NCBI RefSeq assembly: GCF_019175365.1
Contig: NZ_CP059572.1
Coordinates: 2,046,001-2,110,000, forward strand
DNA: 64,000 bases
Direction: 5' to 3'
Origin: Actinomadura graeca
Lineage (GTDB): Bacteria > Actinomycetota > Actinomycetes > Streptosporangiales > Streptosporangiaceae
Below are positions 1-8,549 of the stretch, piece by piece. The stretch's first letter is position 1. The number at the start of each line of letters is the position of its first letter. The position numbers were made by a program, and so were the translations under genes. The notes under the pieces were generated by a model. The model saw nothing but the letters and a program-made list of their open reading frames with translations, ran no database searches and had not been told where the DNA came from.

Positions 1-173
1 CGGGCGGGGCGCGGGTCGGGGTAGGCGGCCAGGTCGGCGACGGAGGCGCGCAGCCGCTCGGCCAGCCAGGCCGGGGGCGTGCCGGTCCGCACGTTGACGG
101 CGAAGTCGGCGAGGCCGTCGCCGACCTCGGCGTCCCCGTGGTGGCGCAGGTCCACCTCGTCCGGCGTCCCCAT
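1..173 (-). CDS. cobC: CobC-like PLP aminotransferase (cobalamin pathway), N-terminal part only
   Basis: Only the first 57 codons lie in the window; the gene continues past base 1. The ATG at 173-171 overlaps the cobH stop (ATGA), so translation is probably coupled. The peptide begins MGTPDEVDLRHHGD and continues with a DFAVNVRTGTPP segment and an AYPDPRP motif. This is the usual N-terminus of actinobacterial CobC/Rv2231c-type, histidinol-phosphate-aminotransferase-like enzymes. Members are assigned to making the aminopropanol arm of B12 (threonine-phosphate decarboxylase-like). The catalytic lysine region is outside the window, so the identity rests on the N-terminus and the position at the end of a cob operon. 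Confidence 0.75.
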   Translation of the reverse strand, partial: MGTPDEVDLRHHGDAEVGDGLADFAVNVRTGTPPAWLAERLRASVADLAAYPDPRPA

Positions 174-766
174 CAGCCCGCCGCCTCGTGGTAGAGCAGC
201 GCGTTGACGGCGGCGGCGGCGACCACCGAGCCGCCCTTCTCGGAGACGTTGCTGAGCTGCGGCAGGCCGCTGGCGCGCAGCGCCCGCTTGGCGTCGGACG
301 CGCCGACGAAGCCCACCGGCATGCCGATCACCAGCGCCGGGCGCACCCCGCGCTCGATGATCTCGGCGATGGCCTCGGCCGCGGACCCGACCACCCAGAC
401 CGCGCCCGGCCCGACCTCCGCGTACGACAGCCGCACGGCGGCGGCCGAGCGGGTGATGCCCGCGGCGCGGGCCATCCGGGCGGCCGCGGGGTCGGTGGCG
501 TGGCAGAGCGTCTCGCGCGCGCTGATCCCGGCGGCGACCATGCCCTCGTCGGTGACGATCGGAGCGCCGTCCCGCAGCGCGGCCCACCCCTGCCCGAGCG
601 ACTCCTCCGAGGTCACCAGGTCCACCGCGTACTCCAGGTCGGCGGTGGCGTGGATGACCCGCTCGGCGACGGCGCGCCAGAGCGGCGGCATCGGCGACAG
701 GTCGACGCGGGAGCGCAGGATCTCATACGACCGGACCTCGATCGGATGGGGCTGGCGTACGGTCAC
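173..766 (-). CDS. cobH: Precorrin-8X methylmutase CobH/CbiC
   Basis: Catalyses the methyl migration from C11 to C12 that turns precorrin-8X into hydrogenobyrinate. The 197-residue product shows the family opening HPIEVRSYEILRSRVD, the conserved His in RAVAERVIHATADLEY (about residue 39), and the glycine-rich GMPVGFVGASDAK segment near the C-terminus. I chose the GTG at 766 because GGAGG lies 4 bases upstream and the family starts just before HPIE. A GTG at 859 overlaps the cobE stop (GTGA) and would add 31 residues without homology; it remains possible. The stop overlaps the next gene (cobC), as throughout this operon. Confidence 0.93.
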   Translation of the reverse strand: MTVRQPHPIEVRSYEILRSRVDLSPMPPLWRAVAERVIHATADLEYAVDLVTSEESLGQGWAALRDGAPIVTDEGMVAAGISARETLCHATDPAAARMARAAGITRSAAAVRLSYAEVGPGAVWVVGSAAEAIAEIIERGVRPALVIGMPVGFVGASDAKRALRASGLPQLSNVSEKGGSVVAAAAVNALLYHEAAG

Positions 767-855
767 TGAGCCTCCAGGCTGGTCGCGGCGGTCCTCGATG
801 CCGCCGGTCGGTCTGTCGTCGCGCTCGGGCCGCGCCCGCGTCGCGCACCAGGGTT

Positions 856-1425
856 TCACGGCTTGTCGGACATAAGGCGGTTGGACAGGATTTGCCGGAC
901 TTGATGCGCCGGGTCCTCGTCCGGGGCTTCGCGCGCCGCGGTGGCGACCGCGGCGGTGGCGTGGGCCGACCGCCGCTTCCGCACGACGAGACGGGCCTGC
1001 CCGCCGCCGGGCGCCCGGCCCGCGGGAAGGGCCGCGTGCAGGGCGGCCGCCTCGGCGACGCTGGCGGTGCCCGTCCGCGCGCGGACGGCGTCGGACGGAT
1101 GCGGCACGCCGACCCGCGCCAGCACGGCCACAGGGTAGGTGACCAGCGGGAGCCCGCGGGAACCGGCGGCGGCGCGCAGCAGCGGCTCGGCGGCCCGTCC
1201 GTCGGCGGTGGCGACACAGCGGACCTGCCGCGGCGCGAGGCCCGCCTCGGCGAGGACGAGGTCGATCAGGCCGCCCACCTCGCGGGCGCTCGCCCCGCTC
1301 GACGCCCCGACGCCGACGACCGCGGTCTCCGAGGTCTGGACGGCCTGCGAGGACTCCGCGGACCGCGAGGTCACCGCGGCCTGCGAGGACTCCGCGGCCG
1401 ACTCGTCATCCTGTGCTCCGCTCAT
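856..1425 (-). CDS. cobE: Cobalamin biosynthesis protein, CobE / CbiG C-terminal domain
   Basis: 189 residues. The core from about residue 36 (VVGVGASSGAS, then GLIDLVLAEAGL, VATADGRAAEPLL, LPLVTYPVAVLARV and RARTGTASVAEAAAL) matches the CobE/CbiG C-terminal fold. In CbiG this accompanies the lactone-opening domain; as CobE it stands alone in aerobic pathways, with a poorly defined role. The first ~35 residues are a Ser/Gln/Glu-rich low-complexity tail. It is encoded partly by an imperfect ~20-bp direct repeat (around 1340-1360 and 1377-1397), so the true start could lie further in. The ATG at 1425 overlaps the cobL stop (ATGA). Confidence 0.8.
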   Translation of the reverse strand: MSGAQDDESAAESSQAAVTSRSAESSQAVQTSETAVVGVGASSGASAREVGGLIDLVLAEAGLAPRQVRCVATADGRAAEPLLRAAAGSRGLPLVTYPVAVLARVGVPHPSDAVRARTGTASVAEAAALHAALPAGRAPGGGQARLVVRKRRSAHATAAVATAAREAPDEDPAHQVRQILSNRLMSDKP

Positions 1426-2417
1426 GGGAGGCGGCCCTCGATCGGGACCGTCTCCGTCGGGCGGGCGGTCCTCGGCGCGCGCGGCACGGGGACGGTTCCG
1501 CCCCGCCGCGCCCAGACGGCGACCACGGAACCGCCCGAGGCCGCGGCGGGGGCGAGCGGCGTCACCTGGAGCCGGACGGCACCGGCGGTGAAGCCCTGCT
1601 CCGTGAGGACGTCGAGGATGGCCCGCGCCTCCTCGGCGGCCGCGAGGACGACCATCCGGCTCAGGGTCTCCGCCGCGTGCACGGCGAGGGCGGCCGACAT
1701 CTCCTGGCCACCGTGCCGGGCGAACACGGCGTCGGGTCCGGGAAGGTGCTCCAGGACGGAATGCCCGTGGCCGGGCGCGATCTCGCCGGGCGCGATCTCG
1801 CCTCGCGCCACCGCCACCCGCACGCCGTGCGCGCGGACGTTCCGCCGTATGCGCTCGCACGCCGTCTCTTCGCTTTCGACGGCGACCACGGCCGCTCCGA
1901 AGCGGGCGCACTCGATGCCCACAGAGCCATCGCCCGAACCGACGTCCCAGACCATGTCGCCTAGGCGCGGCCCCAGGCGGGCCAGCACGAACGCCCGGAT
2001 TTCGGGTGCCAGGGCGGAGCCGCCGAACGCCTCGTGGGGCAGGGCCCATCCGGGCGGGCCCAGGAGGGCACCGGAGATCCAGCCCGTCTTGTCGGGGGGA
2101 CGGCGCTCGTCCAGGACGAGGACCACGTCCGGATCGTTCCACGGACGGGTGGTGGCCTCGGCCGGACGGACGTGCACGACGCGTTCCCGGGGCCCGTCCA
2201 GGTCCTCGCAGACCACGAACGAGCGCGGGGTCTGCGGGAACAGCGCGCGCGCCAGTTCCGCCGGGCCCGCGCCAGGGCTCGTCAGCACGGCCACCTTGGG
2301 ATGGGCGCGGCAGACGTTCACCGCCCGCCGGAACTCGTCCACCGACACGACGAGCGCGCCGTCCCGGGACAGCCCTGCCCGCGCGAAGGCCAGCTCCGCC
2401 AGGGACGAGCGGATCAT
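1422..2417 (-). CDS. cobL: CobL-like precorrin-6Y methyltransferase, N-terminally shortened CbiE joined to CbiT
   Basis: 331 residues against about 400 for a full CobL. The C-terminal half is a CbiT-type SAM methyltransferase: VWDVGSGDGSVGIE (156-169) is motif I, preceded by GLPHEAF-like WALPHEAFGG. It would methylate C15 and decarboxylate the acetate side chain. The N-terminal ~105 residues align by eye only with the second half of CbiE (RRAVNVCRAHPKVAVLTSPGAGPAEL). The first half of the tetrapyrrole-methylase domain, with its glycine-rich start, is missing. The ATG at 2417 overlaps the upstream stop (ATGA), so the short form looks like the real product. Whether C5 methylation is retained is doubtful. 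Confidence 0.8.
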   Translation of the reverse strand: MIRSSLAELAFARAGLSRDGALVVSVDEFRRAVNVCRAHPKVAVLTSPGAGPAELARALFPQTPRSFVVCEDLDGPRERVVHVRPAEATTRPWNDPDVVLVLDERRPPDKTGWISGALLGPPGWALPHEAFGGSALAPEIRAFVLARLGPRLGDMVWDVGSGDGSVGIECARFGAAVVAVESEETACERIRRNVRAHGVRVAVARGEIAPGEIAPGHGHSVLEHLPGPDAVFARHGGQEMSAALAVHAAETLSRMVVLAAAEEARAILDVLTEQGFTAGAVRLQVTPLAPAAASGGSVVAVWARRGGTVPVPRAPRTARPTETVPIEGRLP

Positions 2418-2920
2418 CGCGCCATCCGGCCGAACATGCCGACCATGCGCCGCCCCGTGGAGTCGACCAGCACGGCCTGCGCGGCGATCGGGCTCGTGTC
2501 CGTCCCGGCGGCCTCGGCGGCGTGGCGCTCCAGCTCGCCGGCGACGCGGCGGCACAGCTCGCGCCCGCACGGCCCGAGCCTCCCGGCCGCCTCCCACAGC
2601 TCGTAGGCGCGCAGCGCGGTGGGCGCCCCCGCGACCTCGTCGGCCAGGGCCCGCCCGCCGTCCATGTCCAGGGTGATCGCCTCCAGGACGCCACCGTCCC
2701 CGGCGGCCGCGGCCAGCTCGTCCATCCCGGCGATCAGCACGACCTGCGCGAGGCCGTGCTCGACGGCGGCCCGCAGCTCCCGCAGGTCGACGGGCGCGAA
2801 GCAGACGGCCGGAAGTTTCGGCAGCATCGCGCGCGCCGTCTCGTCCGCGCCCTTCCCGTACATCACCAGGGTCGTCCCGCCCTGCGCCGCGATGCGCGAC
2901 GCCGCGTCCGGCGCGATCAT
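2414..2920 (-). CDS. Small cobalamin-operon protein resembling the C-terminal part of CbiD
   Basis: 168 residues, ATG overlapping the GNAT stop. I do not recognise a full family. By eye, residues 45-168 follow the order of the CbiD (cobalt-precorrin-5B C1-methyltransferase) C-terminal third. A hydrophobic strand AQVVLIAGMDELAAAAG stands where CbiD has EVLLVGHPGKLAKLAAG. A helical ELWEAAGR...LCRRVAGELERHA stretch follows, then a final AAQAVLVDSTGRRMVG strand. The CbiD N-terminal two thirds are absent. It could be a relic kept by selection, a subunit of a split enzyme, or an unrelated protein. Placement between GNAT and cobL with 4-base overlaps on both sides says it is translated with the pathway. 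Confidence 0.45.
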   Translation of the reverse strand: MIAPDAASRIAAQGGTTLVMYGKGADETARAMLPKLPAVCFAPVDLRELRAAVEHGLAQVVLIAGMDELAAAAGDGGVLEAITLDMDGGRALADEVAGAPTALRAYELWEAAGRLGPCGRELCRRVAGELERHAAEAAGTDTSPIAAQAVLVDSTGRRMVGMFGRMAR

Positions 2921-3528
2921 GCCCGCCCCTCCCCGCGGTCGTGGGCGACGAGCCCGCAGGAGGGGATCCCCGGCTGCGGATCGGTCGCGATCATGCTGAA
3001 GACCACCATGTCCTCGTGGGCGCCGCCGGGGCCGACCTCCGCTCCCCGCGCCACCCCTTCGCGGTGGTACCCGGCCTTCTCCGCCACGCGGATCGACGCG
3101 TGGTTGGAGACCAGGGCGCGCAGTTCCACCCGGAAAAGCCCGCACTCGCGCAGCGCCCATCGGGAGACCAGGGAGAGCGCCTCCGTCGCGTATCCGTGCC
3201 CGCGCGCGCTTGGCCGCATCCCGTAGCCGACCTCGCAGGTGAGCTGCTTCCAGTCGGTTCGGAAAAGCCCGATGGTGCCGATGAGACGCTCGTTGGGCCG
3301 GTCCGTGACGGCCAGGTGGATCCCCACGCCGAGCCGCTGGACGTTGTGGACGCCCTCCCGGAGGAACCACGCCAGCGGCTGCGCCTCCAGCCGGTTCGGG
3401 AAGTTGGGCGGGAGGAAGTCCTCCCCGGCGCGGATGACCTCGATCACGTCGGCCGCGTCGTCCAGGTCGAACGGGCGCAGGACGAGCCGCTCGCCCTCCA
3501 GGCGCACGCTCCCCTCGAAGGCGTTCAC
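2917..3528 (-). CDS. GNAT-family N-acetyltransferase (RimJ/RimL type)
   Basis: 203 residues with the classical Acetyltransf_3 pattern: LEGERLVLRPFDLDDA at the start, IGTIGLFR in the middle, then VGYGMRPSARGHGYATEAL, the acetyl-CoA pyrophosphate loop. SNHASIRVAEKAGYHREG follows, the hallmark of RimJ/RimL-like enzymes. The substrate is unknown; N-terminal amines of proteins or small molecules are typical. GTG at 3528 overlaps the cobB stop (GTGA) and its own stop overlaps the next ATG, so it is embedded in the cobalamin operon and translationally coupled on both sides. Members of this family are not known steps of B12 synthesis. Confidence 0.88.
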   Translation of the reverse strand: MNAFEGSVRLEGERLVLRPFDLDDAADVIEVIRAGEDFLPPNFPNRLEAQPLAWFLREGVHNVQRLGVGIHLAVTDRPNERLIGTIGLFRTDWKQLTCEVGYGMRPSARGHGYATEALSLVSRWALRECGLFRVELRALVSNHASIRVAEKAGYHREGVARGAEVGPGGAHEDMVVFSMIATDPQPGIPSCGLVAHDRGEGRA

Positions 3529-4943
3529 ACGCGCTCCCCTCCGCAGGCGGCGACCAGCCTGCCCGCGAGCCAGGGCGCCCCCGCCCAGTGCAGGTGCAGG
3601 TAGGACGCGACGCACCCGCCCTTCACGAAACCTTCCGGACCCGACGTGGACCATTGCCACGCCGCCTGCCACGGCCGCCCGGCGCCATGACCCGGTTCCG
3701 TCACCGTGCGATGGAACTCATGGCCGCGCAGCCTCTCCCCCGTGCGGGCGACGACCGAATCGGCCACCGCCACCGCGGCACGATAGCCCAGCGTCAGCCG
3801 CGGGGCCATGGTCGCCTTGACGCCGTCCAGGACGGCGCACATCGGCGCGCCGTCCAGCTCCTGCGCGAGATAGAGGAGACCTGCGCATTCGGCGTACACG
3901 GGACGCGACGCCTTCGCGAAGTCGCCGATCTCCATGCGCAGCGGCTCGTTCGCCGACAGCTCAGACGCGTACACCTCGGGGAACCCGCCGCCGATGACGA
4001 CGCCACGCGTCCCTTCGGGGAGGGCCTCGTCGCGCAGCGGATCGAACCGGACGACCTCCGCGCCCGCCGCGTCCAGCAGTTCCTCGTTCTCCATGTAGCC
4101 GAACGTGAACGCCGGGCCGCCCGCGACCGCGATGCGCGGCCTCTCCCCGGGGGTCGCGTTCCCCGCTTCCGCCACCGCCTCCGCCGGGTCCCACGGCGCG
4201 GCCGTCAGCGCGGGCGCGGTGCGGGCCAGCGCCAGGACGGCGTCCAGGTCGCAGGACGAGGCCACCAGCGCGCCCAGCCGCCGCACGGCGTCCACCGCGT
4301 CCGCGTGACGCTCGGCGGCGGGCACGAGGCCCAGGTGGCGGGACGGCGTCGCCGCGTCCTCACGGCGGCGCAGCGCGCCCAGCACCGGCAGCCCCAGCTC
4401 CTCCACGGCGTCGCGGCACATGCGCTCGTGCCCGTCCGAGCCCAGCCGGTTGAGGATCACCCCGGCGACGCGGGCCGTGCCGAACGAGCGGAAACCGTGG
4501 ACGAGCGCCGCCACGGACCGTCCCGCCGCCGCCGACGCGTCGACGACGAGCACGACCGGGGCGTCCAGGAGCGTCGCGACGTGCGCGGTGGAGGCCGGGT
4601 CCCCGCCGCCCAGGGAACCGGACGCGCCGAGACCCGGCATCCCCGGACCGGTCGCTCCGTCGTACATGCCCATGACGCCCTCGACGACGGCGACGTCCGC
4701 GCCCGCGGCGCCATGCAGGAACAGCGGGACGACGAGCTCCTCGGACGTCATCCACGGGTCGAGGTTGCGTCCCGGGCGGCCCGTCGCCAGCGCGTGGTAG
4801 CCCGGGTCGATGTAGTCCGGGCCGACCTTGTGCGGCGAGACCTCCAGCCCGCGGGCGGCGAACGCGGCCATCAGCCCGGTCGCCACGGTCGTCTTCCCGC
4901 TCCCCGACGAGGGCGCGGCGACGACGAGCCGCGGGACGCTCAC
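3525..4943 (-). CDS. cobB: Cobyrinic/hydrogenobyrinic acid a,c-diamide synthase
   Basis: 472 residues. Amidates the a and c carboxylates of the corrin ring using ATP and glutamine. The N-terminal P-loop domain has SSGSGKTT at 12-19 and the conserved HKVGPDYIDPGYH block (38-50). The C-terminal class I glutamine amidotransferase domain starts near residue 270 and has its nucleophile at Cys353 (YAECAGLLYLAQ), with HEFHRT and YLHLHW further on. The GTG at 4943 overlaps the cobO stop (GTGA) and places MS/VPRLVVAAPSSGSG at the expected family start; longer upstream reading is a shadow of cobO. Confidence 0.96.
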   Translation of the reverse strand: MSVPRLVVAAPSSGSGKTTVATGLMAAFAARGLEVSPHKVGPDYIDPGYHALATGRPGRNLDPWMTSEELVVPLFLHGAAGADVAVVEGVMGMYDGATGPGMPGLGASGSLGGGDPASTAHVATLLDAPVVLVVDASAAAGRSVAALVHGFRSFGTARVAGVILNRLGSDGHERMCRDAVEELGLPVLGALRRREDAATPSRHLGLVPAAERHADAVDAVRRLGALVASSCDLDAVLALARTAPALTAAPWDPAEAVAEAGNATPGERPRIAVAGGPAFTFGYMENEELLDAAGAEVVRFDPLRDEALPEGTRGVVIGGGFPEVYASELSANEPLRMEIGDFAKASRPVYAECAGLLYLAQELDGAPMCAVLDGVKATMAPRLTLGYRAAVAVADSVVARTGERLRGHEFHRTVTEPGHGAGRPWQAAWQWSTSGPEGFVKGGCVASYLHLHWAGAPWLAGRLVAACGGERV

Positions 4944-5554
4944 CACTCGATGCCCTTCTGGCCCTTCTGCCCGCGGTCCATCGGATGCCGCACCTTGCCC
5001 ATCTCGGTGACGAGGTCGGCCGCCTCCACCAGCCGCGGGTCGGCGTCCCGCCCGGTGATCACGACGTGCTGGTTGCCGGGCCGGTCCCGCAGCGCGGCGA
5101 CGACGTCCCCGACGTCCACCCAGCCCCACTTCATCGGGTAGGTGAACTCGTCCAGGACGTACAGGCGGTAGGTCTCGGCGGCGAGGTCCCGCTTGATCTG
5201 CTCCCAGCCCTCGCGGGCGTCCGCCTCGTGGTCGGCCTCGGTGCCGGGCCGCTGGATCCACGACCAGCCCTCGCCCATCTTGGCCCAGGACACCGGCCCG
5301 CCCTCGCCGGTCTCGGCGTGCAGGCGGCCGAGCGCGAGCAGCGCGTTCTCCTCGCCGATGCGCCACTTGGCGGACTTGACGAACTGGAACACCCCGATCG
5401 GCCAGCCCTGGTTCCAGGCGCGCAGCGCGAGCCCGAAGGCGGCGGTCGACTTCCCCTTGCCGGGACCGGTGTGCACCATCACCAGCGGCCGGTTGCGGCG
5501 CTCCCGGGTGGTGAGCCCGTCGCTCGGCACGTACTCCGGCTTGCCCTGCGGCAT
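4940..5554 (-). CDS. cobO: Corrinoid adenosyltransferase CobO/BtuR
   Basis: 204 residues, full length for the family. Transfers the 5'-deoxyadenosyl group of ATP to cob(I)yrinate diamide or cobalamin. The P-loop VHTGPGKGKST (27-37), the FQFVKSAKWRIGEE block and the VLDEFTYPMKWGW Walker-B-like segment are all present. The C-terminus VTEMGKVRHPMDRGQKGQKGIEW is also typical. ATG at 5554; the coding region follows a 105-bp spacer carrying a 9-bp tandem repeat after chlID, so initiation here may be less tightly coupled than in the rest of the operon. Confidence 0.96.
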   Translation of the reverse strand: MPQGKPEYVPSDGLTTRERRNRPLVMVHTGPGKGKSTAAFGLALRAWNQGWPIGVFQFVKSAKWRIGEENALLALGRLHAETGEGGPVSWAKMGEGWSWIQRPGTEADHEADAREGWEQIKRDLAAETYRLYVLDEFTYPMKWGWVDVGDVVAALRDRPGNQHVVITGRDADPRLVEAADLVTEMGKVRHPMDRGQKGQKGIEW

Positions 5555-5580
5555 CTCAGTCCCCGTCCTTCCACCAGGCC

Positions 5581-5625
5581 ATGCGGGTCATGCGGGTCAT
5601 GCGGGTCATGCGGGTCATGCGGGTC
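5581..5625. repeat. Five tandem copies of a 9-bp unit between chlID and cobO
   Basis: The plus strand reads ATGCGGGTC five times in succession (45 bp), ending in GGGCG. It lies wholly in the 105-bp spacer between the chlID stop (5660) and the cobO start (5554). On the operon's coding strand the unit is GACCCGCAT, which would give Asp-Pro-His if translated. Such arrays arise by slippage and are likely to vary in copy number between strains. Confidence 0.95.
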
Positions 5626-5659
5626 GGGCGCGACGCGCGCCCCGGGCGGCCGAGGCGGC

Positions 5660-7750
5660 TCACGCGACGGTCCGCGCGTCCCGGACGACCCCGGCGAGCG
5701 AGTCGGCGCCCAGCCGGTCGAGCCGGACGACCTCCGCGCCCAGCCGCGCGCCCAGCGCGGCCGCCAGGCCGAGCCGCACCGGCCCGGACTCGCAGTCGAC
5801 GACCACCGACGCGACGCCGGAGAGCAGCCCGGCCGCGCGCGCCGGATCGGGCCCGTGCGTGGCGCGGCCGTCGGTGACCACGACCAGCAGCGGACGGCGG
5901 GCGGGGTCGCGCAGCCGCTCGACCCGCAGCACCTCGGCGGCGCGCACCAGCCCGGCCGACAGCGGGGTCCGCCCGCCGGTCGGCAGCCGCTCCAGGCGCC
6001 GCGCCCCGGCCTCCACCGACGACGTCGGCGGCAGCGCCACCGCCGCGTCCGAGCCCCGGAACGTGATGAGCCCGACCTTGTCGCGGCGCTGGTAGGCGTC
6101 CAGCAGCAGGCTGAGCACCGCTCCCTTGACCGCGCGCATCCGCTTGCGTGCGGCCATCGACCCGCTCGCGTCCACGACGAACAGCACGAGGTTGCCTTCA
6201 CGCCCGTCCCGGACGGTCTCCCGCAGGTCACCCGGGACCACGATCAGCCCGGCGCCGACCCGCCCGCGCGCGCTCTGGTACGGGGCGGCGGCGCGCAGCG
6301 TGGCGGTCAGGTGCAGCCCGCGCGCGCCCGGACGGGCACCCGACACGCGTCCGTGCGGGCTGCGTGCCTTGGAGCGGCGCCCGGGGGCACCCGCGCCCAC
6401 GCCGGGCACGGTGAACAGCCGTGGCTTGTAGGCGGCGTCGGCGGGAGCGGTCTCGTCCTGCGCCGCCTGCCCTCGCCCGCTCTCCGCGGACGGCTCCGGC
6501 GGGCCGGAGCGCTCCGCGCCGTCCTGCGGGCCCGTCGCACCTTCGTCCGCCGCGCCTCCGCCCGGCCCGCCGTCGGGGGGCCCGGGGTCGTCGTCGGGCG
6601 GTTCCGGCCCCCGGTCGTCCCCGTCTTCCGGCTCCGGCCCGTGATCCTGCTCCCGGTCCGGTTCGGCGTGCTCGTCGAGGACCTCGTCGAGTCTCTGCCG
6701 GTCGAGGCCCGGCGCGTCGAACGGGTCGCGGCGCCGCCGGTGCGGCAGGGCCAGCCGCGCCGCGGTGCGCACGTCCTCGGACGTGACCGCGGGCCGCCCG
6801 TGCCAGGCGGCCAGGGCGATGGCCGCGCGCGCCGTGACCAGGTCGGCGCGCAGCCCGTCCACCTCGAACGAGGCGCACACCGCCGTGATCTGGCGGACCG
6901 CGGCGTCGGTCAGCTCGACGCCGGGCAGCCGGTCCCGCGCCGCGGCGATCCGCGCGGCCAGCGCCGCCTCGTCCCCGGCCCAGCCCGCGGCGAACGCCGC
7001 CGGGTCGTCCTCGAACCGCAGCCGCCGCCGGACGACCTCGGCGCGCTCCCCGGGGTCGCGGGTCGCGGCGACCTCGACGGTCAGCCCGAACCGGTCGAGG
7101 AGCTGCGGGCGCAGCTCGCCCTCCTCCGGGTTCATCGTCCCCACCAGCAGGAACCGCGCCGCGTGCCGGACCGACACGCCCTCCCGCTCGACGTACGACT
7201 CGCCCATCGCCGCCGCGTCCAGGAGCAGGTCGACGAGGTGGTCGTGCAGGAGGTTGACCTCGTCGACGTACAGCACGCCGCGGTGCGCCGCGGCGAGCAG
7301 GCCCGGTTCGAACGCCCGCACGCCCTCGGTCAGGGCGCGCTCGATGTCCAGCGACCCGGTGAGGCGGTCCTCCGACGCGCCGACCGGCAGCTCCACGAGC
7401 CGCGCGGCCCGCTCCGCCGCCGCGTCCGCCCGTCCCGCGTCCGGCTGGGGGCCGGGGACGCCGTGCGGGCCGTCGGGGCAGGACGGGTCGGGCGCGTGCG
7501 GGTCGCAGGAGAAGCGGCAGCCGGGGACGACCGCGACCGGCGGCAGCAGCGCCGCCAGGGCCCGGACGATCGTCGACTTCGCGGTGCCCTTCTCGCCGCG
7601 CACCAGCACGCCGCCCACGCCCGGCGAGACGGCGTTGACCAGCAGCGCCAGCTTGAGGTCGTCCATCCCGACGACGGCGGAGAAGGGGTAGCGCGCGGTC
7701 CCCCCGCGTTCCCTCGGCCCGTCGGTGCCCGTCGGCGCATCAGGGGGCAT
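5660..7750 (-). CDS. Fused magnesium/cobalt chelatase ATPase, ChlI-ChlD (BchI-BchD) type
   Basis: 696 residues. Residues 20-340 are an AAA+ domain: Walker [10 protein letters not shown] (52-60), Walker B VLYVDEVN (159-166) and the [20 protein letters not shown] sensor block. A Pro/Glu/Asp-rich linker spans roughly 355-440. The C-terminal von Willebrand A domain carries a MIDAS motif DASGS (527-531) and [11 protein letters not shown]. In cobalamin operons this ATPase/VWA pair is taken to drive cobalt insertion together with a CobN large subunit, which is not in this window. It is the first gene after the B12 riboswitch. ATG at 7750 has a purine-rich GGACGAGG just upstream. Confidence 0.93.
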   Translation of the reverse strand: MPPDAPTGTDGPRERGGTARYPFSAVVGMDDLKLALLVNAVSPGVGGVLVRGEKGTAKSTIVRALAALLPPVAVVPGCRFSCDPHAPDPSCPDGPHGVPGPQPDAGRADAAAERAARLVELPVGASEDRLTGSLDIERALTEGVRAFEPGLLAAAHRGVLYVDEVNLLHDHLVDLLLDAAAMGESYVEREGVSVRHAARFLLVGTMNPEEGELRPQLLDRFGLTVEVAATRDPGERAEVVRRRLRFEDDPAAFAAGWAGDEAALAARIAAARDRLPGVELTDAAVRQITAVCASFEVDGLRADLVTARAAIALAAWHGRPAVTSEDVRTAARLALPHRRRRDPFDAPGLDRQRLDEVLDEHAEPDREQDHGPEPEDGDDRGPEPPDDDPGPPDGGPGGGAADEGATGPQDGAERSGPPEPSAESGRGQAAQDETAPADAAYKPRLFTVPGVGAGAPGRRSKARSPHGRVSGARPGARGLHLTATLRAAAPYQSARGRVGAGLIVVPGDLRETVRDGREGNLVLFVVDASGSMAARKRMRAVKGAVLSLLLDAYQRRDKVGLITFRGSDAAVALPPTSSVEAGARRLERLPTGGRTPLSAGLVRAAEVLRVERLRDPARRPLLVVVTDGRATHGPDPARAAGLLSGVASVVVDCESGPVRLGLAAALGARLGAEVVRLDRLGADSLAGVVRDARTVA

Positions 7751-7800
7751 GCCTCGTCCTTTCCTCGGGTGTCCACGCCCGTGGCGGTTCCTGTCCGACG

Positions 7801-7960
7801 GCCGGAGTCTCCTGGCTCCCGGATCCCCGCTCCCCCTCGGCCTTCCAGCCGGCCCGTGCGGGCCCGCCGTGGCGCGAGCGAGGGAGAGCTCCCCTGGTCA
7901 CAGTTGCGGGACAGCCCCGGATTCGCACCGGGTTCCTCCGCTTCCGTCGCAGGCACAGGA
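7801..7960 (-). promoter_or_regulatory. Cobalamin (AdoCbl) riboswitch in the leader of the cob operon
   Basis: Reading the minus strand, the B12-box core is plain. GGAACCCGGTGCGAATCC, GGGGCTGTCCCGC and AACTGT follow one another (about 7936-7900), and the closing segment AGCCAGGAGACTCCGGCC lies at 7817-7801. These match the class consensus (GGTGcgAAtcC...GCtGtCCCGCaACTGT and GCCaGgAgACCtgCC). The leader ends about 50 bases before the chlID ATG (7750). Ligand binding normally switches off B12 synthesis, so this element probably controls the whole operon down to cobC. Outer boundaries are approximate. Confidence 0.95.
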
Positions 7961-8030
7961 TCGCACACCCGCCGCCGTCGCGCCCCCCGCCCCCGGGCGC
8001 GCCCCCGAGGCACCGGGACGCGGCGGGACG

Positions 8031-8549
8031 TCAGGACGCGGCGAGGGGCGGCCCCGCCGGGACGCGCACCGGCACGGCGAACCAGACGGCCTTGCCGTGG
8101 ACGGGAGCCCCCGTCCGCGACCGGGCCCGCAGCATGCCCCAGCGTCCTCCGGACAGCTCCCGGACGATGCTGAGCCCGCGCCCGCAGTCGCCCGACGTCC
8201 AGGAATAGCCCGGAAGCCCCGCGTCGGCGAAGGCGTCGAAGACCGCGCAGCGCGCCTCCCCGGCGCCGTCGTCGCACGGATCGAACCACAGCTCGTGGGG
8301 GCTGTGGTCGCACGCGTGCTGGTGGGCGTTGGTGGCCAGCTCGCTGACCATCAGCTGGGCGTCGGCGATGACGTCCCTGGACGCCCGCAGCGCGGTGAGC
8401 GCCTCGGCGAGGGCGCGCCGGGCGTATCCGGCGCAACCCGGCCCTCCGGGCAGGGGCCAGACCCGGCCGGGTCTGATCCTGCCGCCGAGCAGCGCCCGGC
8501 GGGGCGGCACCACACGCGCGGCGTCGGTGATGTCAGGCGAGGTCTTCAC
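8031..8549 (-). CDS. ATP-binding protein, RsbW/HATPase_c_2 anti-sigma-factor-like kinase
   Basis: 172 residues. A GHKL ATPase of the SpoIIAB/RsbW group is seen: VIADAQLMVSELATNAHQHA is the N box (Glu and Asn in SELATNA), ELWFDPCDDG resembles the N2 strand and GDCGRGLSIVRELSGG is the G2 box. Such proteins phosphorylate anti-sigma antagonists or bind sigma factors; in streptomycetes many are small developmental regulators. GTG at 8549 follows CGGGAGGACCC. It diverges from an XRE-DUF5753/DUF397 gene pair (8742-9784), a trio widespread in actinobacteria, which suggests a common regulatory module. Confidence 0.88.
   Translation of the reverse strand: MKTSPDITDAARVVPPRRALLGGRIRPGRVWPLPGGPGCAGYARRALAEALTALRASRDVIADAQLMVSELATNAHQHACDHSPHELWFDPCDDGAGEARCAVFDAFADAGLPGYSWTSGDCGRGLSIVRELSGGRWGMLRARSRTGAPVHGKAVWFAVPVRVPAGPPLAAS

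Noticed and set aside
188..875. Open frames on the plus strand across the cob operon (e.g. 204-875, 892-2676)
   Set aside because: Long antisense frames are expected in high-GC DNA; they lack homology and have Arg/Pro/Ala-rich composition, while the minus strand holds clear cob genes.
5479..6231. A minus-strand frame reading through the 9-bp repeats as (Asp-Pro-His)n
   Set aside because: It overlaps the chlID VWA domain in another frame and has no homology outside the repeat; the chelatase stop at 5660 is clear.
4985..8173. A 1062-codon plus-strand frame
   Set aside because: Pure shadow of cobO and chlID with Arg/Gly/Pro-rich content; crosses the riboswitch.
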